Positions 7,957 to 15,809 of a stretch of 64,000 nucleotides of DNA are shown in pieces. The stretch lies in assembly GCF_030287405.1 (NCBI RefSeq), contig NZ_JASVVV010000001.1, positions 1 to 64,000 on the forward strand, read 5' to 3'. Source of the stretch: Halalkalicoccus sp. NIPERK01. GTDB lineage: Archaea > Halobacteriota > Halobacteria > Halobacteriales > Halalkalicoccaceae. Both the position numbers and the translations under genes were made by a program. The notes beneath the pieces are model-generated. The model worked only from the letters and a program-made list of their open reading frames with translations, did not search any database and had not been told where the DNA came from. Within the stretch, counting starts at the first letter, position 1. Each line of letters begins with the position of its first letter.

Positions 7957-8627
7957 GAACTGATGACACACCGCAGTTCCGAGGTGAGGTGCGGCCCGAT
8001 CGCCGCCAGCAGTCCCGGCGGGTCGGTCCCCTCGCGACAGACGACGCTCTGTTCGAGCAGGCCCAACCGCTCGACCGTGACGATGTCCTTCGCGTGGCCC
8101 GCGCGGTTGACCGTCGCGCGCACCTCCCCGCGGGTCGCGTTGTTGACGTTGACCCGGCCGGTGCCGCGCGTCCAGTCGTAGAGGCGATCGCGCTCGGCGT
8201 CGGCGAGCCGTGAGTCGTCCTCGCCGCCGTAGACGAATCTCATCGGGAGGTGCTGGACCAGCCCGAACCGTTCGACCAGCTGGGCGGGCCGCCCCTGTCC
8301 GAGCCCCAACTCGGCGGTTGGAATCCGAACCTCTCGACCGGCGTCGAGGACGAACCCCTCGTCGTCCCACGACGTCAGGGTCCCGACGTAGGTCTCGCCC
8401 TCGCGGAACTCGTCGGTGATCTCGCCCCACTCCTCGCGAAGCGCGTTGCGCGCGACGGTCGCGTCCGCGCCCTCGACGCTCACGGTCGGGAAGTCGTCGT
8501 GACGCACCCCGACCTCCCACTCGACGTCGAGGTCGCCGATCGCGTTCCCGACGAGCGATCGGAGCCCGTCGAGCGCCCGCTCGCGCGCCTTGCCGTGGAC
8601 CGTCACCTTGGTTGCGAGGACGACCAT
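7953..8627 (-). CDS. DUF2110 family protein
   Basis: A 224-residue cytoplasmic protein conserved in archaea, beginning MVVLATKVTVHGKAR. The middle has a segment resembling an RNA-binding S1-like strand set (TYVGTLTSWDDEGFVLDAG) followed by a helical region. Its function is not established; steady linkage with tfe suggests a role in gene expression, which is inference. It overlaps tfe at its 5' end by one base (TGATG) and the lipoprotein gene at its 3' end by four (ATGA), so the three genes form one operon. Confidence 0.85.
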   Translation of the reverse strand: MVVLATKVTVHGKARERALDGLRSLVGNAIGDLDVEWEVGVRHDDFPTVSVEGADATVARNALREEWGEITDEFREGETYVGTLTSWDDEGFVLDAGREVRIPTAELGLGQGRPAQLVERFGLVQHLPMRFVYGGEDDSRLADAERDRLYDWTRGTGRVNVNNATRGEVRATVNRAGHAKDIVTVERLGLLEQSVVCREGTDPPGLLAAIGPHLTSELRCVISS

Positions 8628-9151
8628 CAGGCCTCGACGTCGACGTTGAGTTCGTCGCGCAGTTCGGCGATGCGGCGCTCCATCGCCTCGACGAGCATCG
8701 CGTTGTCCATCGCCTCCAGCGGCGAGCCGCACTCGGGGCACTCGAAGCCGAAGTCCATCGCCTCGCCGAACTCGAAGCGGATCGAACACACCTCACAGAG
8801 GTAGAACTCGTGGTTGCGCTCGTACTCCTCGCGGTTCTCGAGCGCGTCGAGCAAGCGCTCCATCTCCTCGGCGAGGTTCTCGGGGATGTTCTCGTACTCG
8901 AACGTCCAGAGGTACGTGAGCCAGCCCGAGTCCTCGTCCCGGAGCCGACGATAACTCGCCAGATCGTTCTCGTAGAGGATAAAGAGCGCCCGGCGTACGT
9001 CGTTGAGCTCCAGATCGAGCGTCTCGGCGAGTTCCTCGTCGGTGACCTCTCCGTCCGGCGGCGCGGCGGCGACCGGCATCCCCTTCGGCCCCACCAGCTC
9101 GTGTAAATACTTCTGGATGACGGGGTCCTCGAGTAGATCCTCAAAAGCCAT
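8627..9151 (-). CDS. tfe: Transcription initiation factor TFE, alpha subunit
   Basis: A 174-residue archaeal homologue of TFIIE-alpha, which helps TBP, TFB and RNA polymerase open the promoter. Residues 1-90 form the extended winged helix (DEELAETLDLELNDVRRALF). A linker helix leads to a zinc ribbon with Cys119, 122, 138 and 141 (CEVC and CPECG). Length and domain order match the family. GGAGGGG just before the ATG is a strong ribosome-binding site, unusual in a genome rich in leaderless genes. It is the first gene of the tfe-DUF2110-DUF5803 operon. Confidence 0.95.
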   Translation of the reverse strand: MAFEDLLEDPVIQKYLHELVGPKGMPVAAAPPDGEVTDEELAETLDLELNDVRRALFILYENDLASYRRLRDEDSGWLTYLWTFEYENIPENLAEEMERLLDALENREEYERNHEFYLCEVCSIRFEFGEAMDFGFECPECGSPLEAMDNAMLVEAMERRIAELRDELNVDVEA

Positions 9152-9290
9152 TACCCCTCCATTGCGTTGTTCGCCGGTTAAGTCTTTTGAGCGACCGCGA
9201 ACGCCGGAGCGGCCGCCTCGGCTCCCGACCCGTTCGACGCTCGGGATCCGACTCCGACGCCTTCGGTCACGGGGGTCGTCGGTTCCCGTT

Positions 9291-9788
9291 CTACGCGCTT
9301 TCGTCCCGGAGTAGCTCCTCGACCCGCGTTCCGAGGATCGCCGCCGTCTGTTCCTCGGTGTCCCCGACCGCGACGGTGAGCACCGGGATCGGTGCGGTGC
9401 GTACGACCCGTTCGGCCACGCTCCCGAGGAGGTACCGTTCGTAGCCGCTCCTGCCGTGGGTCCCCATCACGATGACGTCCACGCCGTTCTCGACGGCGTA
9501 CGAGAGGATCGCGGCGGCCGGATCCCCCCATCTGAGTTCCCGGACGACCTCGAGGTCGCGTTCGACGGCGCGTTCTGCCGCCGACTTGGTCGCGGCGTTT
9601 CCGTCCTCGGTGAGCGTCTCCCGGACCCGGTCGCGGGCGTCGTCGGGCACCGATAGGTACGCCCGTTCGTCGACGACGTGGAGCACGTGGAGTCGCGCGT
9701 CACACAGCGACGCCAGCCCGACGGCCTGCTCGACGACGGCGTTCATCCGCTGGCTCCCGTCGGTCGGCAACAGTATCGAATCGTACAT
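9291..9788 (-). CDS. Universal stress protein (UspA family)
   Basis: A 165-residue single-domain Usp. It opens MYDSILLPTDGS and has the ATP-binding loop GTHGRSG followed by GSVAERVVR (pattern G-x2-G-x9-G-S/T), so it is probably of the nucleotide-binding class. Haloarchaea carry many Usp paralogues that help withstand stress and sometimes modulate transporters. It is followed by tfe on the same strand but 139 bases away; the Trm56 gene ends 5 bases upstream of its start, so those two are likely cotranscribed. Confidence 0.9.
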   Translation of the reverse strand: MYDSILLPTDGSQRMNAVVEQAVGLASLCDARLHVLHVVDERAYLSVPDDARDRVRETLTEDGNAATKSAAERAVERDLEVVRELRWGDPAAAILSYAVENGVDVIVMGTHGRSGYERYLLGSVAERVVRTAPIPVLTVAVGDTEEQTAAILGTRVEELLRDESA

Positions 9789-9793
9789 GCGCT

Positions 9794-10387
9794 CTAGTGG
9801 CGCCCGGCGTCGTTATCGCTGTCGGCCCTGTCGGGAGACCGACCGGTCTCCGAATCGGTCGGTTCGACCCGTTTCCCGGTCTCGCGCGGGATCACCCGCT
9901 GTTCGGCGTCGGCCCACTCCCGTTCCAGTTCCCGCCCCTCGAACAGGCGATCCAGGAAGACCGCCAATCCGGCGACCTCCGAGTGGGGCTGGTTGGTGAC
10001 GCCGACGTTCCAGTCGGCGTGTTCGTAGATCTCGAACGGAACCTTCTCGCCGCCGACGACGACCAATAGAGGGGCCTCGTCGTGAGCCTCGCGGATCCCG
10101 TCCTCGACGTCCTGGATCCGCTCGCCGTACATCGTCAGGTGGACCACGCACCCGTCCCACTCCCGGACGAGCGCCTTCTGGGAGCCCGAGAGCTCGACCG
10201 AGAAGGGGCCGCCGAAGCGGGTAGTGACCTCCTCGACGGTCGCCTTCGACCCGCCGGCGTTGTCGGGGAGGATCACCCGATCGGCACCGAGCGCGCGCGC
10301 CGTGAGGCCGACGTGGGTCGTCATGCGCTCGTCCCTGCCCGGCCGGTGGCCCAGTCGCAACACGGCGACTTCGGGTTCGTCGTTCAT
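9794..10387 (-). CDS. trm56: tRNA (cytidine(56)-2'-O)-methyltransferase
   Basis: A 197-residue SPOUT-class enzyme that methylates the ribose of C56 in the T-loop of archaeal tRNAs, stabilising the elbow. It starts EVAVLRLGHRPGRDERMTTHVGL, the well-conserved family N-terminus. The trefoil-knot SAM site is seen in LLVVVGGEKVPFEIYE and NVGVTNQPHSEVAGLAVFLDR. The last 30 residues are a polar haloarchaeal extension. It lies directly upstream of a Usp gene in the same direction. Confidence 0.92.
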   Translation of the reverse strand: MNDEPEVAVLRLGHRPGRDERMTTHVGLTARALGADRVILPDNAGGSKATVEEVTTRFGGPFSVELSGSQKALVREWDGCVVHLTMYGERIQDVEDGIREAHDEAPLLVVVGGEKVPFEIYEHADWNVGVTNQPHSEVAGLAVFLDRLFEGRELEREWADAEQRVIPRETGKRVEPTDSETGRSPDRADSDNDAGRH

Positions 10388-10477
10388 ACCCTCGCTCGGC
10401 CCGGCGTCGGGTAGGGGTTTTCGGTTCGTTTCGCGGGGAGACGCGGTCTTTAATCGGGACCCGCCCGAACGACGGGT

Positions 10478-10717
10478 ATGAGCAACGAATCGGGCCGCGG
10501 TGGCGGTGCGTTCCCGGACGGGTTCGCCGTCCCGATAACGGGGCTGCTGGCGTTCGTCTTCGCCCTGATGGCCGGGATGAGCGTCATGCCGGCGCTATCG
10601 GGGTCGGTGGGTGACCTGGCGCTCCCGGTGATCTTCGGTGCCGCGAGCGTCGTCTGTTTCCGTCTCAGACGGCGCTACGTCGCCGCACGCGAGGAGGCGG
10701 GGGAATCCGGCGACTGA
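10478..10717 (+). CDS. Small two-helix membrane protein
   Basis: A 79-residue protein: a polar glycine-rich N-terminus, two predicted membrane helices (about 19-39 and 44-61), then a basic RRRYVAAREE tail that should face the cytoplasm. It is divergent from trm56 and shares the 90-base intergenic region. No known domain is recognised. Confidence 0.65.
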   Translation: MSNESGRGGGAFPDGFAVPITGLLAFVFALMAGMSVMPALSGSVGDLALPVIFGAASVVCFRLRRRYVAAREEAGESGD

Positions 10718-10729
10718 TTCTCGGGGCCC

Positions 10730-10948
10730 TCACCCCGCTCTCGCCAACTCCAGCGAGAGGAAGAAGCCGAAGTACGCCGGGATGCCGGCGAGCATGAACA
10801 TGTAGAACGTCCAGCGGGGCGCGCTCACGAAGACGAACTCGAACAGGAACGAGACGACCGCGACCCAGACGACCGCGAACATCAGGTCGTGGACCATCCC
10901 GGTCCCGTTCTCGCGAACGTGCTCTCGAATCCGATCTGTGAGGTCCAT
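10730..10948 (-). CDS. Small membrane protein
   Basis: A 72-residue protein with an amphipathic start (MDLTDRIREHVRENG) and two hydrophobic segments (about 23-42 and 47-67). The acidic-basic start followed by MVHDLMFAVVWVAVVSFLF resembles a conserved haloarchaeal family of unknown role. It is convergent with the preceding small membrane gene, ending 12 bases from it. No function is assigned. Confidence 0.65.
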   Translation of the reverse strand: MDLTDRIREHVRENGTGMVHDLMFAVVWVAVVSFLFEFVFVSAPRWTFYMFMLAGIPAYFGFFLSLELARAG

Positions 10949-11002
10949 CTGTCTCTGTCTCTCCGGTCGTCGAAGCGGATGCGAGCGGGAGGACGAGTGT
11001 GG

Positions 11003-11467
11003 TTACTCGTCGTCTTTCACGTAATCGACCACGAGCACGGGGACGCGCGTCGAGCGGAGCGTCCGCTCGGTGACGCTCCCGAGGAGCGCGCGTCGGACCC
11101 CCGAGCGGCCGTGGCTCCCCATCACGATGAGGTCGATGTCGTTGTCCTCGGCGTAGTCGGCGATCACGTCGTGCGGTCGGCCGCCGGCGTGGCGTTCGAC
11201 CGCGGTCAGGCCGGCGGCCTCGGCGTGTTCTGTGACGTAGCCCGTCGCGTCCTCGGCGTCCTCGCGGAGGTCGGTCATCCCCCTGAAGTTGCCCTGTCTG
11301 ATGCGGTCGACCTGCTCGGTGCCGAGGCCGTAGGCGACCGCGTCGACGTCGGCGATGAACAGCGCGTGGACCTCGGCACCGTACTTCTCGGCGAGGTCGA
11401 CCGCGTGATTGACCGCTACTTCCGCGACTTTGCTACCGTCCGTCGGAACGAGTATGCGTTCGTACAT
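11003..11467 (-). CDS. Universal stress protein (UspA family)
   Basis: A 154-residue Usp with MYERILVPTDGSKVAEVAV at the start and GSHGRSGVRRALLGSVTER near the end, the ATP-binding signature. It starts 4 bases after the stop of the acetate-type symporter and is probably cotranscribed with it. Usp genes are often linked to transporters of this type in haloarchaea, so a regulatory role on the symporter is plausible but unproven. Confidence 0.9.
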   Translation of the reverse strand: MYERILVPTDGSKVAEVAVNHAVDLAEKYGAEVHALFIADVDAVAYGLGTEQVDRIRQGNFRGMTDLREDAEDATGYVTEHAEAAGLTAVERHAGGRPHDVIADYAEDNDIDLIVMGSHGRSGVRRALLGSVTERTLRSTRVPVLVVDYVKDDE

Positions 11468-11471
11468 GGGT

Positions 11472-13196
11472 CTAGTCGTCCGCGGGCGTCTCGCCGTTCT
11501 TCCGGGCGACGACGTCGGCCGCGGTCATGTCTTTCGGCATCGGATCGGGGCTGTGACACTGGCGAACCATCTGTTTCGTCCGCAGGGGTGGATCGTCCGT
11601 GACCAGCGAGACGACGATCATGATGCCGATCACGAGCGGCGTCGCGATGAGCGCGGAGCCAGCGGCCGGCATCCACGTCGCGAGGACCGAGATCCCCAGC
11701 CCCTCGCCGCCGTTGACGATGCCGAAGTTGCCCTCGTTGAACATCGGGATGAACCAGAGGACCAGCCCGGAGACCATGCCGGCGAGCGCGCCCTGCCGGT
11801 TGGCGTTCTCCCACCAGAGCCCGAGGAAGAACATCGGGAACAGCACGATGGCCGCGAGCGAGAACGCAAAGGAGACCAGCGCCGCGATCGGCTGCTGGGG
11901 GTCCATCGCGAACACGATGGTGAGCAGACCGATGAATATGATGCTCAGTCGGCCGACGAGCACCTGCTGGCGCTGGGAGGCTTCCTCGTTGATGATGTTG
12001 GCGTAGATGTCGTGGGAGATCGCCGACGAGGCGGCGATGAACAGGCCGGCGACGGTCGCGACCGCGGCGGCGATCCCGCCCGCCGCGACGAAGCCGACGA
12101 ACCACGTCGGCAGGTTCGCGAGCTGTGCCGCAAGGACGACGATCACGTCGCCCGCGGCGCTCGACATGCCGTTGTCGCCGTAGACGGCGCCGACCTGATC
12201 GCCGTACAGCGCCGTCCCGAACGCCGCGAACGCCGGGGCGGAGAGGTACAGCAGGCAGATGAAAAAGAGTCCCCAGGTGCACGACCAGCGGGCCACCCGC
12301 TCGTTCTCGACCGTGTAGAACCGGACCAGCACGTGCGGGAGCCCACACGTCCCGAAGATGAGGCTGAAGCAGGTGGCGACCCAGAGGTAGTAGCTCCCGC
12401 CGGCGAACGGCGCGGAGAACTCCGCGGCGAGGTCGTCGATCAGCAGTCCGTACTCGATCTGGGGCAGCACCGTCGAGAAGCCCGCGGACCAACCGGTCGC
12501 GAGCAGGCCGATCAGGAACGCGGAGATGAGGATGATGTACTGCAGCGCCATGTTCTTGGTCGCACCGAGCATCCCCGAGAGCGCCAGGTAGCCGATGGTG
12601 ATGACCATGAAGAGGATCATCATGGCCTGATACGCGCTCAGCCCCGGCAGCGGGACCAGGTTGTTGATGTCGCCGAGGATGTACATCCCGACCAGCCCCA
12701 TCCCGCGGGCCTGCCCGAGCGCGTAGACGAACCCGATGAGGAACGTGGTGATCGCCGCGAGCGCGCGTGCGGCGTCCGAGTTGAAGCGGTCGCCGACGAA
12801 GTCGGGCGCGGTGTACTTCCCGAACCGGCGCATCTGCGCGGCCAGGAAGATCAGCAGGATGAAGTAGCCCGTCGTCCAGCCGACGACGTACGCCAGCCCG
12901 TAGACGCCCGAGAGCGCGATGAGCGCCGCCATCCCGAGGTAGGAGGCCGCGGACATCCAGTTCGCGCCGATCGCCATCCCGTTCTCGATGTTCCCGATCG
13001 ACCGGCCGGCGACCCACATGTCGTCGGTGTCGGCGACCTTGAACATGAACCCGACGACGAGGAACAGCAGCATCATCCCCAGGACGATGACGGCCGGGAG
13101 GGCCTTGAACGAGATGTCGAGCCCCTCGGGCAGCAACGCTTCGTCCTGGGCCGTCTGAAGCGCCAGGTTCGTCGCGTGGATCGAAAGCCCGTTCAT
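11472..13196 (-). CDS. Sodium:solute symporter (acetate type, SSS family)
   Basis: A 574-residue transporter of the sodium:solute symporter family, VC_2705 subfamily. About 13 membrane helices are seen, with the LeuT-like core, including GRSIGNIENGMAIGANWMSAASYLGM near helix 1-2 and YFILLIFLAAQMRRFGKYTAPDF. This subfamily pairs with a DUF4212 small subunit, encoded immediately upstream with a 4-base overlap, and typically imports acetate or other short carboxylates. The nearby acetyl-CoA synthetases support acetate. A polar tail of about 50 residues ends the protein. Confidence 0.88.
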   Translation of the reverse strand: MNGLSIHATNLALQTAQDEALLPEGLDISFKALPAVIVLGMMLLFLVVGFMFKVADTDDMWVAGRSIGNIENGMAIGANWMSAASYLGMAALIALSGVYGLAYVVGWTTGYFILLIFLAAQMRRFGKYTAPDFVGDRFNSDAARALAAITTFLIGFVYALGQARGMGLVGMYILGDINNLVPLPGLSAYQAMMILFMVITIGYLALSGMLGATKNMALQYIILISAFLIGLLATGWSAGFSTVLPQIEYGLLIDDLAAEFSAPFAGGSYYLWVATCFSLIFGTCGLPHVLVRFYTVENERVARWSCTWGLFFICLLYLSAPAFAAFGTALYGDQVGAVYGDNGMSSAAGDVIVVLAAQLANLPTWFVGFVAAGGIAAAVATVAGLFIAASSAISHDIYANIINEEASQRQQVLVGRLSIIFIGLLTIVFAMDPQQPIAALVSFAFSLAAIVLFPMFFLGLWWENANRQGALAGMVSGLVLWFIPMFNEGNFGIVNGGEGLGISVLATWMPAAGSALIATPLVIGIMIVVSLVTDDPPLRTKQMVRQCHSPDPMPKDMTAADVVARKNGETPADD

Positions 13197-13648
13197 TCCG
13201 TGACACCCCCGTCAGTCGCCGCGACGTCCTCCGCTCCGGTCTCGGTCGGCTCCGGTTCGACGACCTCCTGTTCGATGCCGTACTTCTCGTCGATCTTGTC
13301 GCGCTTGCGGGCGTACCAGACCGAGAGCAACAACGCGGCCGTCGGGCCGCCGATCGCGATTGAGGCGTAGTGGATCGGGAAGCCGATCACCGGCAGCTGG
13401 GTCGTCATCAGGTCGGGCGCGATCCGCGTCAGCGTGATCGGCCCGAACGTGGTGAACGTCCAGATGATGAAGCCCGTCCAGACGACCCGCAGGTGGTCCC
13501 GCATGAACGGGGTCGCCGGCTTCAACAGGTTGATCTCCACGTCGAGGTAGTCTATCTGGCGCTCCCTCTCGACGTCGCTCAGTCCTCCGTCGGTCCGTAC
13601 CGCGTCTGGATCGTCCGGTGTATCGGACGGATCGGATTCGGTTGACAT
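13193..13648 (-). CDS. DUF4212 small subunit of the solute symporter
   Basis: A 151-residue protein with two membrane helices (about 58-80 and 91-112), the normal make-up of the small subunit that partners VC_2705-type symporters. It carries the family segment INLLKPATPFMRDHLRVVWTGF. The start MSTESDPSD at 13648 is chosen over 13690 because the longer form adds only a polar, unconserved stretch. It overlaps the symporter start by 4 bases. An AT-rich segment upstream is a likely promoter. Confidence 0.87.
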   Translation of the reverse strand: MSTESDPSDTPDDPDAVRTDGGLSDVERERQIDYLDVEINLLKPATPFMRDHLRVVWTGFIIWTFTTFGPITLTRIAPDLMTTQLPVIGFPIHYASIAIGGPTAALLLSVWYARKRDKIDEKYGIEQEVVEPEPTETGAEDVAATDGGVTE

Positions 13649-13732
13649 GTTTCGTGTATCGTTAATGGTGTTGTTTATCTCGGCGCCCAATCCCCGGTCG
13701 TGCGACTCGAACCGAGGAAAAGCGCCGGTCGA

Positions 13733-15721
13733 TCAGTCGCCCTGTACCTTCTGCTGGATCTCCGAGACGACCTCGGGGTTCCGAAGCGTCGACGTGTCGC
13801 CGAGTTCCTCCTCGTTCGCGATGTCCTCGAGCAGGCGGCGCATGATCTTGCCCGAGCGGGTCTTGGGCAGTTCGTCGGTGAACACCACCTGCTCGGGCCG
13901 GGCGATCGGCCCGATGGCGTCCTCGACGCCCGCGACGATCTCCTCGCGGAGCTCCTCGCCGCCCTCGTAGCCGTCCTCGGTGATGACGTAGGCGTAGACC
14001 GCCTCGCCCTTCATCTCGTGTTGGCCGCCGACGACGGCGGCCTCGGCGACGCCGGAAACGCCGACGATCGCGCTCTCGATCTCCATCGTCCCCAACCTGT
14101 GCCCGGAGACGTTGATCACGTCGTCGACCCGGCCGAGAACGGTGATATACCCATCAGAATCGATCTTCGCGCCGTCCTCGGGGAAGTAGATCCACTCGTC
14201 GGAGTCGGGATCGGAGTACTCCTCCCAGTACTCGTCGATGAACCGGTCGTCGTTCTTATAGAGCGTTCGCAGCATGCCGGGCCAGGGTTTGTTGACCGTG
14301 AGATACCCGGCCTGTCCCGCCTGGATCTCCTCGCCGTTGGTGTCGACGATCCGGGCGTCGATCCCCGGGAGGGGCGGGCCGGCCGACCCGGGCTTCATCG
14401 TGCCGACGCCAGGCAGGGTGGTGATCATCATCCCGCCGGTCTCGGTCTGCCACCACGTGTCGACGACCGGACACTCCTCGTTCCCGATGTGCTTGTAGTA
14501 CCACTTCCAGGCGCGGGGGTTGATGGGTTCGCCGACGGTCCCGAGGAGGCGGAGACTGGAGAGGTCGTGTTCGTCGGGGTACTCCTGGCCCCACTTCATG
14601 AACGCGCGGATCGCGGTCGGCGCGGTGTACAGTTGGTTGACCCCGTAGTCCTCGACGATCTCCCAGAGGCGGTCCTTGTCGGGGTAGTCGGGGGTTCCCT
14701 CGTACATCACGCTGGTCGTGCCGAGCGCGAGGGGGCCGTAGACGATGTAGGAGTGGCCGGTGATCCAGCCGATGTCCGCCGAACACCAGTACGTGTCCTC
14801 GGGCTTGACGTCCAGCACCGCCTGGCTCGTCCACGCGGTGTAGGCGAGATACCCGCCGGTGGTGTGTTTCACCCCCTTGGGCTGGCCGGTCGTCCCGGAG
14901 GTGTACATGATGAACAGCATGTCCTCCGCGTCGCGTACCACGGGGTCGACCTCCTCGCCCTCCTGCTCGCCGACGAGGTCGGCGTAGGCGTGCTGGTTCC
15001 CGCCCAGGTCGTGGCCGAAGGAGTCCTCGTCGGGGAGCCGGTCGATGACGACCGTCGTGGTGTCGTGATCCACGTCCCCGAGCCCCTCGTTGGCCTTCTC
15101 GAGGTGGTCGAGGGGGTCGCCCCGCCGGTAGTAGCCGTCGCAGGTGACGAGGTACTCCGAGTCGGCGGACTTCATCCGGGTCGCCAGCGCGTCGGCGGAG
15201 AAGCCGGCGAAGACGACCGAGTGGGGCGCGCCGATGCGCGCGCACGCGAGCATGGCGATGGGGAGTTCGGGGATCATCGGGAGGTACATCGTCACCACGT
15301 CGTCCTCCTCGACGCCCATCTCGCGGAACGCCGCGGCCGTCGCGTTGACCTCCTCGTAGAGGTCGTCGTAGGTGTACGTGCGCGTCTCGTCGACGGGTTC
15401 GCCGACCCACTCGAGGGCGACCTCGTCGCCGCGGCCCTCCTCGATGTGGCGGTCGATGCAGTTGTACGACGCGTTCAGCTTCCCGTCGACGAACCACTCG
15501 TAGAAGGGGGCATCGCCCTCGTCGAGCACCTGATCGTACGACTCCTCCCAGTCGAGCAGATCGGCCGCCTGCTCCCAGCAGTCGGGCCAGTTCTGTTCGA
15601 ACTCCTCGTAGATTCCCGGGTCGGAGACGTTCGCCTGCTCGACGAACGAATCGGACGGCTCGAACGTGTCCTGCTCTTCGAGCCGCGCCTCGAGTTGAAC
15701 GTCCTCGTTGTCACCAGCCAT
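13733..15721 (-). CDS. acs: Acetyl-CoA synthetase (AMP-forming), copy 1
   Basis: A 662-residue ANL-family enzyme that turns acetate, ATP and CoA into acetyl-CoA, AMP and pyrophosphate. The P-loop-like YTSGTTGQPKGV, the WWQTETGG substrate segment and the C-terminal PKTRSGKIMRR, with Lys625 as catalytic lysine and target of acetylation in bacteria, are all present. The start MAGDNED (15721) is favoured over one five codons upstream. Length fits the family. It sits between the symporter pair and a regulator, and a second copy follows beyond that regulator. Confidence 0.94.
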   Translation of the reverse strand: MAGDNEDVQLEARLEEQDTFEPSDSFVEQANVSDPGIYEEFEQNWPDCWEQAADLLDWEESYDQVLDEGDAPFYEWFVDGKLNASYNCIDRHIEEGRGDEVALEWVGEPVDETRTYTYDDLYEEVNATAAAFREMGVEEDDVVTMYLPMIPELPIAMLACARIGAPHSVVFAGFSADALATRMKSADSEYLVTCDGYYRRGDPLDHLEKANEGLGDVDHDTTTVVIDRLPDEDSFGHDLGGNQHAYADLVGEQEGEEVDPVVRDAEDMLFIMYTSGTTGQPKGVKHTTGGYLAYTAWTSQAVLDVKPEDTYWCSADIGWITGHSYIVYGPLALGTTSVMYEGTPDYPDKDRLWEIVEDYGVNQLYTAPTAIRAFMKWGQEYPDEHDLSSLRLLGTVGEPINPRAWKWYYKHIGNEECPVVDTWWQTETGGMMITTLPGVGTMKPGSAGPPLPGIDARIVDTNGEEIQAGQAGYLTVNKPWPGMLRTLYKNDDRFIDEYWEEYSDPDSDEWIYFPEDGAKIDSDGYITVLGRVDDVINVSGHRLGTMEIESAIVGVSGVAEAAVVGGQHEMKGEAVYAYVITEDGYEGGEELREEIVAGVEDAIGPIARPEQVVFTDELPKTRSGKIMRRLLEDIANEEELGDTSTLRNPEVVSEIQQKVQGD

Positions 15722-15809
15722 GGTACGGCCAGTCAATACGGAACCGACGTAGTAAACATGGGATCTAGGTGTACAAAACAGTCTAGTATTCGGTTACAAA
15801 TCGCACGGA

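Noticed and set aside
7178-7969. Upstream extension of the CinA-like gene to a 493-codon frame
   Set aside because: The extension is an out-of-frame reading of the lipoprotein gene. The family N-terminus begins at 7177.
11409-13370. Open frame of 653 codons on the plus strand over the symporter
   Set aside because: Antisense shadow of a membrane protein. The product is almost all charged residues, opposite to the clear helices on the minus strand.
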